From assembly GCF_002934325.1 (NCBI RefSeq), contig NZ_PTIV01000023.1:1-64000 (forward strand): a DNA stretch of 64,000 nt. The letters are read 5' to 3'. A program made the position numbers and the translations under genes. The notes under the pieces were generated by a model. That model saw only the letters and a list, made by a program, of their open reading frames with translations, had not been told where the DNA came from and ran no database searches. Position 1 is the stretch's first letter, and every line of letters begins with the position of its first letter. Positions 6,708-15,622 of the stretch are shown here, in pieces. Source of the stretch: Marinobacter persicus (GTDB lineage: Bacteria > Pseudomonadota > Gammaproteobacteria > Pseudomonadales > Oleiphilaceae).

Positions 6708-7629
6708 GCTCTGTGTTTTCGCGGCCCTGATACTGGCCATGGCGTTGCCGGCGGCCCCCGCCGCTGCGGACACCTGGCAGCATGAGAACGGCTCCCTGAC
6801 TCTGGAGCAGCCACCCAAACGCATCATCACGCTCAATTGGGCGGCCACCGAAGCCGCCCTGCTACTGGGCGTAACGCCGGTGGGCGTAGCGGACCTGCAG
6901 GGCTATCACCACTGGGTCCGGCAACCCGCTCTGCCCGAGGAAGGCGTGGCCAACGTGGGCACTCGGGTCGCCCCCAGCCTGGAGGCCATTGCCGAACTGG
7001 AGCCGGATTTGATCGTCACCAGCGCTGAAATGGCGCCCGCTGAAAGCCTGCTGGAACGCATCGCCCCCACCTACGTGATCAGTGTCTACCGCCCAGACAT
7101 CAATGCTTTCGAGCAGGCTCGAAAAATGTTGCTGACCCTCGGTGACATGCTCGACCGCCGTGAGCAAGCCGAAGCGGTGCTGGCCGATATCGAGCAGACT
7201 CTGGAGCACGAACGTGCCCGGCTGGAACAGGCTGATTTGCAGGGACGCCCCGTGGCGCTGGTGAACTTCCTGGATGCCCGCCACGTTCGGGTCCATGCCC
7301 CGAACGGGCTTTACCAGACGGCGCTGGATGCGCTTGGGCTGGACAACGCCTGGCCTCACGACGGCAATTTCTGGGGCTTCTCGGTGGTTGGTCTGGAGGC
7401 TCTGGCAGATCATCGGAATGCCCGTCTGATTGCCATCTCCCCCACTCCGCCGGGCCTGCGGGACACCCTGGCCGACAGCCCCTTCTGGACTTACCTGCCC
7501 GCCGCACAACGCAATCAAGTGTACCAGATTGACCCGGTGTGGCCCTTTGGCGGTGCCTATCAGGTCAAGCGCCTGGCCAATTACCTGACCGATGCCCTGC
7601 TCGCCGGAGGCTCTGACAATGTCGAGTAA
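6697..7629 (+). CDS. fhuD: Iron-siderophore periplasmic binding protein (FhuD-like)
   Basis: A 310-residue exported binding protein. The signal peptide ends near residue 24 (PAAAADT). The mature protein has the class III binding-protein layout: RIITLNWAATEAALLLGVTPVGV at the start of lobe 1, LEAIAELEPDLIV, a long backbone helix around residues 145-185, and VYQIDPVWPFGGA near the end of lobe 2. It delivers the ferri-siderophore from an outer-membrane receptor to FhuB. It overlaps fhuC and fhuB, so the three are translationally coupled. There is no lipobox, so it is soluble. Confidence 0.88.
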   Translation: MFTRLCVFAALILAMALPAAPAAADTWQHENGSLTLEQPPKRIITLNWAATEAALLLGVTPVGVADLQGYHHWVRQPALPEEGVANVGTRVAPSLEAIAELEPDLIVTSAEMAPAESLLERIAPTYVISVYRPDINAFEQARKMLLTLGDMLDRREQAEAVLADIEQTLEHERARLEQADLQGRPVALVNFLDARHVRVHAPNGLYQTALDALGLDNAWPHDGNFWGFSVVGLEALADHRNARLIAISPTPPGLRDTLADSPFWTYLPAAQRNQVYQIDPVWPFGGAYQVKRLANYLTDALLAGGSDNVE

Positions 7630-9649
7630 TATCGCCACCTCTCCCCTGCAGGGGCCATCCATGCCCGCCCGCCTGCCATTAATGGCCGGCGTTCTCTGGG
7701 CGGCGGCCATACTGGCCAGCTCTGCCCCCTGGCTGGGGCAGCTCTCGCCCCTGGCGTTGCTGGAAGCCTTCATCGGTTTTAATGCAGACAGCTACGCCTC
7801 GGTCATGGCCCACTTCAGCTGGGCCCCGCGGGTTTCCATGGCGATTCTGATTGGCGCTGCGCTCGGCCTTGCCGGTGCCGTTACCCAGCAGATCCTCGGC
7901 AACCCACTGGCCTCGCCCACCACTTTGGGTGTGGCCGCCGGCAGCCAGTTTGGTGTCACCGTCGCCTCCCTGTTCTTCCCCGGCCTGCTGGCCTGGAGTG
8001 CGGATATCCCTGCCATTCTGGGTGGCCTGCTGGCCATTGCCATGGTCATTGCCCTGACCTGGCGCCTGGGGTTCTCACCGGTCACCGTGATCCTGGCCGG
8101 GCTGGTGATCACTTTCTTCCTGGGCGCCACCAACATGGCGTTCCTGCTGCTCAAGGGCGAATGGCTGGGCAACCTGTTTATCTGGGGTGCCGGTTCTCTG
8201 GTGCAGAACAACTGGCAGCCGTTCCTGGATCTCTGGCCCCGGGTGCTCATCATCGCTGCGCTTATGCTGCTACTGATGCGCCCCCTGCAACTGCTGCAAT
8301 TGGGCGAGACTTCCGCCCGCTCGCTGGGTGCGAAGGTGGCCTGGGTCCGGGCGCTGGCGCTGTTCCTGGTGGTGCTGCTGAGCGCCACGGTGGTCAGCCG
8401 CGTGGGCGTCATTGCCTTTGTCGGCCTGGCCGCGCCGGTACTGGCACGCCTGCTGGGTGCTCGCACCCTGGGCGAAAAACTGGTCTGGAGCCCGCTGCTG
8501 GGGGCCGGGCTGCTGTTATTGGCCGACACCCTGGCCCACTGGGCTTCCACCTGGGGCGACGGCTCGCTGATTCCCACCGGCACCACCACCGCGCTGATCG
8601 GCGGGCCGATTATTCTTCTGGCCCTGCAGGGGTTCCGGAACACTCACCACATGCCGGGCCAGGCCTCCAGCCCGCCCGGTTTCCTGCCCCAACGCCGAGC
8701 CACCGGCGTGATTGCCGGCATTCTGCTGGTGTTATTGGCGGCAACCGTTGTGATTTCCATGGGCTGGTCGCCCGGGCTTGAGGGCTGGAACTGGACAGCC
8801 GTGACCAACTGGAACGAAGCCTGGGTCTGGCGCGGGCCGCGCATGCTGGCCGCCATCCTGGCCGGTGTCGCCCTGGGGCTGGCCGGCACGCTGATCCAGC
8901 GCATGACCGGCAACCCCATGGGCAGCCCGGAAATGCTGGGCATCAGCGGGGGTGCGGCGCTGGTTATGGTTCTGGTGGTGCTTTCCGGCATCGAGGCGGG
9001 GCGTGCCATACAGGTACTGGCCGCCACCACCGGCGCCGCTGGCGCCCTGGGCCTGTTGATACTGCTGGCCCGCAAACACCGTTTCGCCGGCAACCAGCTG
9101 TTGCTGGGCGGGCTGGCGCTGTATGTATTCATGGATGCGGGATTACGCCTGGTGATGGCTTCAGGCGGTACCCAGGCCTCGAAACTGCTGAACTGGATGT
9201 ACGGTTCCACCTGGCTGGTGTCGGAAACCGAAGCGTTCAGCCTGATGGCGATCATCCTGACCATAAGCGCGGTGTTGGCGGTTATCGTTCGCCCGCTGAC
9301 CATCCTGCCGCTTGGGGACGTCTCGGCGTCGTCCCTGGGGCTGCCGGTGGCACGGGCGCGGCTGGTCCTGCTACTGCTTGCCGCCGTGCTGACCGCCGCC
9401 GCCACGGTGGTGATTGGCCCGTTGAGTTTTGTCGGCCTGATTGCCCCTCACCTCGCCCGGGTACTGGGCCAGCAAACGGTTGGCCGCCAGCTGATTGTGG
9501 CCGGCCTGGTGGGCGGCGTGCTGCTGGCCGTGGCCGATTACCTGTCCCGCATCGTGGTCTACCCGAACCAATTGCCCGCCGGGCTGCTGGCGGCACTGGT
9601 TGGCGGGCTTTATTTCCTCTGGGGGCTCAGCCGTCATGGCAAAGCCTGA
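7619..9649 (+). CDS. fhuB: Iron-siderophore ABC permease, fused double FecCD domain (FhuB)
   Basis: A 676-residue inner-membrane permease containing two FecCD domains in one chain (about residues 20-330 and 350-670), the arrangement of FhuB, where one polypeptide replaces a permease dimer. Both halves carry the family signature: GAALGLAGAVTQQILGNPLASP in the first and a GVALGLAGTLIQRMTGNPMGSPE-like segment in the second, each followed by a coupling segment (IAFVGLAAPVLAR, LSFVGLIAPHLAR). About 20 membrane helices are expected. The ATG at 7619 lies inside the fhuD stop region and has GGAGG eight bases upstream. The 3' end overlaps the FhuF-like gene by 14 bases. Confidence 0.92.
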   Translation: MSSNIATSPLQGPSMPARLPLMAGVLWAAAILASSAPWLGQLSPLALLEAFIGFNADSYASVMAHFSWAPRVSMAILIGAALGLAGAVTQQILGNPLASPTTLGVAAGSQFGVTVASLFFPGLLAWSADIPAILGGLLAIAMVIALTWRLGFSPVTVILAGLVITFFLGATNMAFLLLKGEWLGNLFIWGAGSLVQNNWQPFLDLWPRVLIIAALMLLLMRPLQLLQLGETSARSLGAKVAWVRALALFLVVLLSATVVSRVGVIAFVGLAAPVLARLLGARTLGEKLVWSPLLGAGLLLLADTLAHWASTWGDGSLIPTGTTTALIGGPIILLALQGFRNTHHMPGQASSPPGFLPQRRATGVIAGILLVLLAATVVISMGWSPGLEGWNWTAVTNWNEAWVWRGPRMLAAILAGVALGLAGTLIQRMTGNPMGSPEMLGISGGAALVMVLVVLSGIEAGRAIQVLAATTGAAGALGLLILLARKHRFAGNQLLLGGLALYVFMDAGLRLVMASGGTQASKLLNWMYGSTWLVSETEAFSLMAIILTISAVLAVIVRPLTILPLGDVSASSLGLPVARARLVLLLLAAVLTAAATVVIGPLSFVGLIAPHLARVLGQQTVGRQLIVAGLVGGVLLAVADYLSRIVVYPNQLPAGLLAALVGGLYFLWGLSRHGKA

Positions 9650-10445
9650 GCCCTTAGCCACAGAAGTCGGTTGGGTCCAGCGTTACACCCGATTGCTGGA
9701 GGCCTCGGAGCTGGACCGGGAAGCCTTACTGGCCGGCGCCCTGCAGACCAACGGTTCCGAACGCCGGGGGCTGTTCTCCCTGGCCCAGTGCCTGGCGGCA
9801 CCCGAACTGCTGGTGCGCCAAATCCAGGCCGATTACCCGCAGGCTTCTGACCAGCGCGATATTCGCACCTACGCTTCGGTCCTGCAGCAGGACCTGGCCT
9901 TAAGCGTTCTCGCTCCGCTGGTTCTGCGACTGTTCCGCCATGAACAAGCGCCTCTGCCAGACCCCAACCGTATCTTCCTGGCCCCGAAAGACCAGCCCGG
10001 GCAGACGACCTCCCGGTGGCTCCTTACGCCGAGCCAACAGCCGGTCAACGAGCCGGATTTCATCAGGGGAATGGCGGACTACACCCGGCAATGGTACCCG
10101 GTGTTCCGGCAACAGCTGGGCGTGAGCCCGGGGGCTTACTGGAGCAGCGTGGGACTGGGCTTGGGTGCGCCTTTCTCGGCGGTGTGGAACCTGGCAGAGC
10201 CGGATTCGGTGTGTGAGCTGGCGCAACGATGGCTGGAGCAATTCAATAACGACGCCAACCGTTTTATCGACTGGATACCCGCCGTGTTCGGTGAGCAAAA
10301 AACCGCCATTCCCCAGCGCAAGGGGTGTTGCCTGAAATACCGGCTACCGGAAGGCGGCTACTGCGGTACTTGCGGCGTCTATCGCAAGCAGCGCCTGGAG
10401 GAACTCAAGGAGCCCGGGATTAAAGGCCCACCGCCAAAACGGTGA
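9636..10445 (+). CDS. fhuF: Ferric siderophore reductase, FhuF-like, with C-terminal 2Fe-2S motif
   Basis: A 269-residue cytoplasmic protein. The C-terminus has the FhuF cysteine pattern C-C-x10-C-x2-C (CCLKYRLPEGGYCGTC), which binds a [2Fe-2S] cluster and lets the protein reduce Fe(III) in imported siderophores so iron is released. The rest has low similarity to FhuF, as is common. ATG at 9636 overlaps the end of fhuB, so import and reduction are coupled. Its last 26 bases overlap a small membrane-protein gene on the opposite strand. Confidence 0.85.
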   Translation: MAKPEPLATEVGWVQRYTRLLEASELDREALLAGALQTNGSERRGLFSLAQCLAAPELLVRQIQADYPQASDQRDIRTYASVLQQDLALSVLAPLVLRLFRHEQAPLPDPNRIFLAPKDQPGQTTSRWLLTPSQQPVNEPDFIRGMADYTRQWYPVFRQQLGVSPGAYWSSVGLGLGAPFSAVWNLAEPDSVCELAQRWLEQFNNDANRFIDWIPAVFGEQKTAIPQRKGCCLKYRLPEGGYCGTCGVYRKQRLEELKEPGIKGPPPKR

Positions 10446-10512
10446 CTGCCAGGGCGGTGAAACCGGTAGCCAGGAGTGCAATTTTCAGTCCTTCAATGAC
10501 TTCTCTTTCCAT
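10420..10512 (-). CDS. 30-residue single-pass membrane protein near a Fur box
   Basis: A very short frame, ATG at 10512, with a strong AGGGGAG ribosome-binding site eight bases upstream. The peptide begins with a charged stretch (MEREVIEGLK) and then forms one 20-residue hydrophobic helix, IALLATGFTALAVTVLAVGL, to the end. This layout, the good ribosome-binding site and the Fur box about 50-70 bases upstream on the same strand argue that it is real. It is convergent with the FhuF-like gene and overlaps its end. It could be a small partner of the siderophore permease or of another iron transporter; no family is recognised. Confidence 0.6.
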   Translation of the reverse strand: MEREVIEGLKIALLATGFTALAVTVLAVGL

Positions 10513-10558
10513 GACCACGTCTCCCCTGAAAAGGAATGAGAGTTCTCAAAACAACTCT

Positions 10559-10580
10559 ATGGATAGTAATGATTATCATC
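10559..10580. promoter_or_regulatory. Strong candidate Fur box in a divergent promoter region
   Basis: ATGGATAGTAATGATTATCA is close to the Fur consensus, with the ATGATTATCAT core intact. It lies between the minus-strand small membrane-protein gene (about 50 bases to its start) and the plus-strand sugar dehydrogenase gene (about 105 bases). The small gene is the more likely target. Confidence 0.65.
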
Positions 10581-10684
10581 CGCCATTGCAACAGAGTGGC
10601 CTCACCGTTGGCGCAACCCCAGGCAAACACCTATGGTTTAGTTCAAAGACGTACGCGGCTTATCGACTAACTACGGGAGGCACC

Positions 10685-11806
10685 ATGCGCTGGATCCTCG
10701 CTGTTATCTCATTCACCCTGTTGCTTACCGCCGGCCCTACCAGCCTGGCGAATGAACGGTTTTCGTCCGACAAAGCTGATTTTCGCCTGGAGACTGTTGC
10801 CACCAACCTGGAGCACCCCTGGAGCCTGGCTTTCCTGCCCAACGGTGACCAGTTGGTGACCGAAAGGGCCGGCCGGCTACGCGTGATCCGTGATGGCAAA
10901 TTGCAGAAGGACCACATCAGCGGCCTGCCAGACTTGGTGGCCGCCGGTCAGGGCGGTCTGCTGGATGTGATCCTGCACCCACAGTTCGAAGAAAACCGCC
11001 TGCTGTTTCTGAGCCACGCCCACCGCAACCTGGACGGTATGACCACCCGCGTTGCCCGAGCGCGATTCACCGGCGACGCTTTGGAGGATGTTGAGGTGAT
11101 CTTTGAAGCCTTGCCACGGTCCAATACCACCCGGCATTTTGCGGGGCGTCTGGAATTCGACCGGAATGGCTACCTCTACGTTTCAGTCGGTGACCGGGGG
11201 CAAAAGGAGCGCGCGCAAGACCTGGGCGACGACGCGGGCGGCGTTCATCGCATCACCATCAACGGCAAACCAGCGCCGGGCAACCCCTTCCTGGATGACC
11301 CTTCAGCCAACGACACTTTCTTCACCTACGGCAACCGCAACATCCAGGGTATGACCATTCACCCGGACACCGGCGAGATCTGGACCCACGAACACGGGCC
11401 CCGGGGCGGGGATGAAATCAACATCCTGGAAGCCGGCGCCAACTATGGCTGGCCGAAGGTCACTTACGGCATTGGCTACTCGGGGCTGCCCATTTCCAAC
11501 AAGACCACCATGGAAGGGGTGAAAGATCCCCTGCATTTCTGGGACCCGTCCATCGCGCCCTCTGGCATGGCGTTCTATACCGGTGAGCTGTTTCCCGAGT
11601 GGCGGGGAGATTTATTCGTGGGCGCATTGGCCATGCGCAAAGTCGTCCGCCTGACCATTGAAGATGGGGATGTGGTGGAAATCGAGAACCTTCTGACCGA
11701 GCTGGGCGAGCGCATCCGCGATGTGCGCATGGGGCCGGATGGGGCGCTCTGGCTGCTCACGGATTCCCCGCGTGGGAAGGTTTATCGGATGGTGCCAACA
11801 GAGTGA
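10685..11806 (+). CDS. Periplasmic PQQ-dependent soluble aldose sugar dehydrogenase family (YliI/Asd type)
   Basis: A 373-residue exported protein with a signal peptide ending near TSLA. It has the GSDH-type six-bladed beta-propeller. Family segments visible are EHPWSLAFLPNG, LVTERAGRLRV, GGLLDVILHPQF, the RFDRNGYLYVSVGDR-like segment, GNRNIQGMTIHP, EHGPRGGDEINI and NYGWPKVTYG. Members oxidise aldose sugars with PQQ, although many have not been tested. The ATG at 10685 has GGAGG upstream; a longer reading begins upstream but lacks this and would bury the signal peptide. No PQQ synthesis gene is in the window. Confidence 0.88.
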   Translation: MRWILAVISFTLLLTAGPTSLANERFSSDKADFRLETVATNLEHPWSLAFLPNGDQLVTERAGRLRVIRDGKLQKDHISGLPDLVAAGQGGLLDVILHPQFEENRLLFLSHAHRNLDGMTTRVARARFTGDALEDVEVIFEALPRSNTTRHFAGRLEFDRNGYLYVSVGDRGQKERAQDLGDDAGGVHRITINGKPAPGNPFLDDPSANDTFFTYGNRNIQGMTIHPDTGEIWTHEHGPRGGDEINILEAGANYGWPKVTYGIGYSGLPISNKTTMEGVKDPLHFWDPSIAPSGMAFYTGELFPEWRGDLFVGALAMRKVVRLTIEDGDVVEIENLLTELGERIRDVRMGPDGALWLLTDSPRGKVYRMVPTE

Positions 11807-11834
11807 ACCCCAGGGTTTGATCGGCCCCCACTAC

Positions 11835-12251
11835 CTAGTGCGGATCGTTCGTGCGCTCCGTTTTCTCGTACTGGGGCAGATCATCGGTGATCTCGAACCA
11901 GTCTGATTTGGAACCGACAAACACATGCTGCGCGGCCTTCTTGCCAAGGGGGCCATCCAGCGCTCCAACTCTCAGCCGGAGAATACCGGGAATCGCATCC
12001 ACGCGACTGTACAACTGGCTGCCGCAACGTGGGCAGAAAGCCCGGTACTTACCCGGCCGGGACTCATACTCGGTAACCAGTTCCTCACCGGAAACAAACC
12101 GGAAACGCACCTTCTGCACCGGCGCACTGGCGGAAAAGGCGCTGCCATGGGCTCGGCGGCACTGGCTGCAGTGGCAAAGTGCGATGGGCCCCAGCGGGCC
12201 GTCGTATTCAAATTTGATATCGCCACACAAACACTGACCTGTAACCACCAC
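11835..12251 (-). CDS. GFA family zinc-binding protein
   Basis: A 138-residue Gfa-type protein with Mss4-like fold. The expected cysteine clusters are CLC (residues 7-9), CHCSQC and CPRC, which bind two structural/catalytic zinc ions. The family is named for glutathione-dependent formaldehyde activation, but that activity is doubtful for most members and no formaldehyde gene is adjacent. It is convergent with the sugar dehydrogenase. Confidence 0.85.
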   Translation of the reverse strand: MVVTGQCLCGDIKFEYDGPLGPIALCHCSQCRRAHGSAFSASAPVQKVRFRFVSGEELVTEYESRPGKYRAFCPRCGSQLYSRVDAIPGILRLRVGALDGPLGKKAAQHVFVGSKSDWFEITDDLPQYEKTERTNDPH

Positions 12252-12458
12252 TAACTCCCGGTATTTTCTGAAGATTCAGGAGCGTGATCATAAACCCTTT
12301 TATTAAATTTCACACCCTGCCCTCGAAATCCTTTACAAACCAAACAGCTGGCGCTAGGTTTTCAAGTAATATATAGGCCGATTCCAGCGCTGTCCGCCAT
12401 GGACCGAAGGCCCGGAATCCGCTATCTTCAACTTGAGCGACTACAGAGGACTACCGTC

Positions 12459-14015
12459 ATGCTGGCTCAGGGCTTACGCAAAAGGATTCTCCCGCCGGCA
12501 AAAGTCCGCGGGTCGAAGCTGCTCGCCCTGGCATTGGCTGCCAGTTGCACCCTCGCTCAAGGCGTCTCCGCTCAGGAGCGTCATTCTTTTTCCGGCTCGC
12601 CACTCTGGGCCAAGGAAGTTCGGGATTACGCCGAACAATCCCTGCACACCACCGAAGGCCTCAGTGTTGCCGCCATTCCCCTTAATGGCCCGGGCATTGA
12701 CCAGTATGTAAACGCTGACCAGCTGATGAGCCCCGGCTCGATCATGAAGCTGGTGACCACCTACGCCGCCCTTGAACTGCTTGGCCCCAATTATCGCTGG
12801 ACCACCGATTTCCTGACCGATGGCCACATGAACGGTGACACCCTGGATGGCAATCTCTACGTCCGTTTCAGTGGCGATCCCAAGCTGACCATTGAGCGGC
12901 TGTGGACCACCCTTGGCGAGCTTCGGGCTATGGGCATCAGCCACATCACCGGAGATCTGGTGCTGGATGGCAGCCGTTTCCGGGTGGACGGCGGTTTTCC
13001 AAAGTTCGACGATTCCGGCGATGATCCCTACGCTCCGTTTCTGGTGGAACCCTCTGCCTACCTCACCAACCTGAACCTGCTGCATTTCCAGGTTCGCTCC
13101 GATGAGCGTGGCACCCGAGCCTGGAGCGCTCCGGCATTGCAGGGAATCACCATCGACAACCAGGTCACCGCCTTGCCGGAAGGCCCCTGCCCGGCCCGCC
13201 GGAACTTTGACTGGACGCCGGTTTTCCACGAGAGCAACCAGGTGACCGTGCGTGTCACGGGCGAGCTGCCACAGGGTTGTCGGACCTCCAAGTACCTGTC
13301 GCTGCTGTCCCAGGAACAATACTCAGCGTCGCTGATCCGCTCATTGCTGTCTGACGTGGGCGTGCAGGTCGCCGGTGTTAATCGTTTGGCCCAGGTTCCC
13401 GAAGAGGCGGAGCTGGTCATGCGCACCCGTTCGCCGGATCTGGTATCCATGATTCGCGACATCAATAAATGGAGCAGTAACGTGATGGCCCGGCAGATGC
13501 TGCTGAACATCGGGGCGGAGCTACGGCAGGAAGACGATCTTGACGACCGGGTGGCCGGCATCAAAGCCATCTACACCTGGCTGGAAGGCAAGGGGATCAA
13601 CACGGCGGGCATGGTAATCGACAACGGCTCCGGCCTGACCCGCCATGGCCGGATCACTGCCCGCCAGGGCGCGGACATTCTGCAACACGCCTGGAACAGC
13701 CCTTTCGCGGCCGATCTGATGGCCTCAATGCCGATTATTGCCATGGACGGAACCATGGCCAATCGCCTGAAAGACATCGGCATGGACGGTGAAGGCCGGA
13801 TCAAGACTGGCCTGTTGGCGAACGTGCGGTCCGTTGCCGGATTTACCCGCGATGAGAACAACACCACCTGGGCGGTGGTGGGCATGGTTAACAACGATCC
13901 AGCCTGGAATGGCAAGGCCGTGCTGGATCGGGTGCTCTATTCCCTGCACTTCCAACCGCCGACGGGCACCACCATTTCGCAGTCCAGCGTTACCGGCTCA
14001 AGCAATATCCAATAG
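12459..14015 (+). CDS. dacB: D-alanyl-D-alanine carboxypeptidase/endopeptidase PBP4 (DacB, S13)
   Basis: A 518-residue periplasmic penicillin-binding protein that trims peptidoglycan stem peptides and cleaves cross-links. A signal peptide of about 41 residues precedes the mature chain. All three catalytic motifs are present: SxxK as SIMK near residue 94, SxN as SSN near 338, and KTG near 449. The large insert between SxxK and SxN is typical of S13 enzymes. The ATG at 12459 was chosen for the AGAGGA upstream and for a sensible signal peptide. It is monocistronic and followed by a convergent small gene only three bases away. Confidence 0.92.
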   Translation: MLAQGLRKRILPPAKVRGSKLLALALAASCTLAQGVSAQERHSFSGSPLWAKEVRDYAEQSLHTTEGLSVAAIPLNGPGIDQYVNADQLMSPGSIMKLVTTYAALELLGPNYRWTTDFLTDGHMNGDTLDGNLYVRFSGDPKLTIERLWTTLGELRAMGISHITGDLVLDGSRFRVDGGFPKFDDSGDDPYAPFLVEPSAYLTNLNLLHFQVRSDERGTRAWSAPALQGITIDNQVTALPEGPCPARRNFDWTPVFHESNQVTVRVTGELPQGCRTSKYLSLLSQEQYSASLIRSLLSDVGVQVAGVNRLAQVPEEAELVMRTRSPDLVSMIRDINKWSSNVMARQMLLNIGAELRQEDDLDDRVAGIKAIYTWLEGKGINTAGMVIDNGSGLTRHGRITARQGADILQHAWNSPFAADLMASMPIIAMDGTMANRLKDIGMDGEGRIKTGLLANVRSVAGFTRDENNTTWAVVGMVNNDPAWNGKAVLDRVLYSLHFQPPTGTTISQSSVTGSSNIQ

Positions 14016-14018
14016 CGG

Positions 14019-14267
14019 TCACTCAGCGCCGAACAACTTCGCCATTGTGCGGTCGGCGAGCTTGTTTGCCAGTGGTGCGATAAAACTGACCAGCGGAAAA
14101 GCCACACCCCAGGCCACCAGGAACGCGGCTCCCCAGCGCGTAATAAAGCCGTCGCTTATGCCAGTGTTGATCGTGGTAATAATCCCCGACATCAGCAACG
14201 ACATGATGCCAGACATGTAAAACGCAAACACAAACCGTCGAACCCGTGTCACTCTCTGTTTTGACAT
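14019..14267 (-). CDS. DUF2798 small membrane protein
   Basis: An 82-residue protein with a basic N-terminus and two membrane helices, FAFYMSGIMSLLMSGIITTI and AAFLVAWGVAFPLVSFIAPL, joined by a short loop containing ITRW. This fits DUF2798. Function unknown. The start at 14267 has GGAGAG upstream; longer frames have weaker context. Confidence 0.8.
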   Translation of the reverse strand: MSKQRVTRVRRFVFAFYMSGIMSLLMSGIITTINTGISDGFITRWGAAFLVAWGVAFPLVSFIAPLANKLADRTMAKLFGAE

Positions 14268-14438
14268 GCTCTCTCCGCCTTGAGCGCCTTCGTTACCATC
14301 CAAACAGGCAAACACCCCGTACATTGCACAGATATGCGCCACCCTCTGAAGGCGCACATCTTAGCAAGCAAACGATGTTTTGCCATATGGATTTGTGAGC
14401 GGTAATTCCAGGCCTCTGGTCTGCGATCAGGCCACCGA

Positions 14439-15209
14439 TCAGATGGTGAGGTAGCCGCCATCCGCGTTGATGCAGGCGCCGGTGGTGTAGGTGGAAGCGT
14501 CAGAGACGAGATACAGCACGGTGCCTGCCATTTCCGACGGGTCAGCCACCCGCTTCATGGGAATATGGGCCATGGCCTGTTTCTTGATGGCGTCGTTGCT
14601 GGTCAGCGCGCTGGCAAATCTGGTGTCCGTCAGCCCCGGAAGCAACGCGTTTACCCGCACGCCCTGCTGGCCCAGTTCCATGGCGAACGACTTGGTCATG
14701 GAAATCACCGCCGCCTTGGTGATGGAGTAGATGCCCTGGAAGTGGCCGGGATTCACGCCATTCACCGACGCCACATTCACGATTGAGCCGCCACCGGCTT
14801 TTTTCATCAGCTGGGCGCCCCGGGCACACATGAAGAAATAGCCCCTGATATTCACATCCACGGTTTTCTGGAACGCACCCAGGTCCGTGTCTTCAATGGG
14901 CCCGAAATAGGGGTTGGCGGCGGCATTGTTGACCAGAATATCGAGCTTGCCGTGGGTTTCGCCAATGTGATCCCAAATTGCGTCGATCTGTTCCATTTCG
15001 CCAATATGGCAGGCAACCGCCTCGGCGCTGCCGCCCCCTTCCCGGATGCTCTGGGCCACGGCTTCACAGGCGTCGATCTTGCGGCTCGAGACGATCACGT
15101 GGGCGCCGTAATCCGCCAGTGTGCGTGCGACGCTTTCGCCGATACCCCTGCTGGCACCGGTAACCAGTGCAACACGGCCGGTCAGGTCAAAAAGGTTGGT
15201 TTGGCTCAT
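14439..15209 (-). CDS. SDR family oxidoreductase
   Basis: A 256-residue classical short-chain dehydrogenase/reductase. The Rossmann motif TGASRGIG is near residues 17-24, NNAA near 91-94, and the catalytic Ser-Tyr-Lys set falls in NVASVNG and IYSITKAA. R at the end of the second strand (SSRK) suggests NADP(H). Substrate unknown; sequence style is close to enzymes annotated as gluconate or 3-oxoacyl reductases. It is transcribed toward the DUF2798 gene and may share a transcript with the membrane-protein gene upstream. Confidence 0.9.
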   Translation of the reverse strand: MSQTNLFDLTGRVALVTGASRGIGESVARTLADYGAHVIVSSRKIDACEAVAQSIREGGGSAEAVACHIGEMEQIDAIWDHIGETHGKLDILVNNAAANPYFGPIEDTDLGAFQKTVDVNIRGYFFMCARGAQLMKKAGGGSIVNVASVNGVNPGHFQGIYSITKAAVISMTKSFAMELGQQGVRVNALLPGLTDTRFASALTSNDAIKKQAMAHIPMKRVADPSEMAGTVLYLVSDASTYTTGACINADGGYLTI

Positions 15210-15242
15210 GGAGTCCCCTTCATTTTATTGTCATGGCAGCGC

Positions 15243-15599
15243 CTAGTAAGCCCCGACAAGCATCAGGAAGCCAAAGAAACCGGCGCCGACAATCCCCAGC
15301 GAAAGCACCACGATGCCGAGTCCCCACCAGATGGCGGCGGCGTCGGAAATATCCACGTCATGGCCTCGCAAGGTGCGGTAGAAGGCCCAGGGGCCAAGCA
15401 CAAAGGCGCCAACCACGGCAAAGACCAGCCCTACGGCCACACCCGCGAAAGTCCAGGTGGCCAGTACGGTGGCGCGGTCATCTACTTGTTCGGTCACACC
15501 CTGGTGCTGCAGGAATTTCTTGCAGAAAAACCAGATCAGACCAAACAATGCGGCGACAAAGACCAGACCGCCAATAAGGGTAATCAGGCGATAGAACAC
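15243..15599 (-). CDS. Small three-helix membrane protein, unknown function
   Basis: A 118-residue hydrophobic protein with segments at about 5-27, 45-70 and 88-115. The loop between helices 2 and 3 is polar (FYRTLRGHDVDISDAAAIWW). No family recognised. It lies between the EAL gene and the SDR gene on the same strand with 23- and 33-base gaps, so the three are likely co-transcribed. Confidence 0.65.
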   Translation of the reverse strand: MFYRLITLIGGLVFVAALFGLIWFFCKKFLQHQGVTEQVDDRATVLATWTFAGVAVGLVFAVVGAFVLGPWAFYRTLRGHDVDISDAAAIWWGLGIVVLSLGIVGAGFFGFLMLVGAY

Positions 15600-15622
15600 T
15601 CTCAGCCCCTGTTAGTGATGAA

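Noticed and set aside
10442..10684. N-terminal extension of the sugar dehydrogenase
   Set aside because: The 81 extra residues cover the Fur box and the opposite-strand small gene and precede a normal signal peptide with its own GGAGG site.
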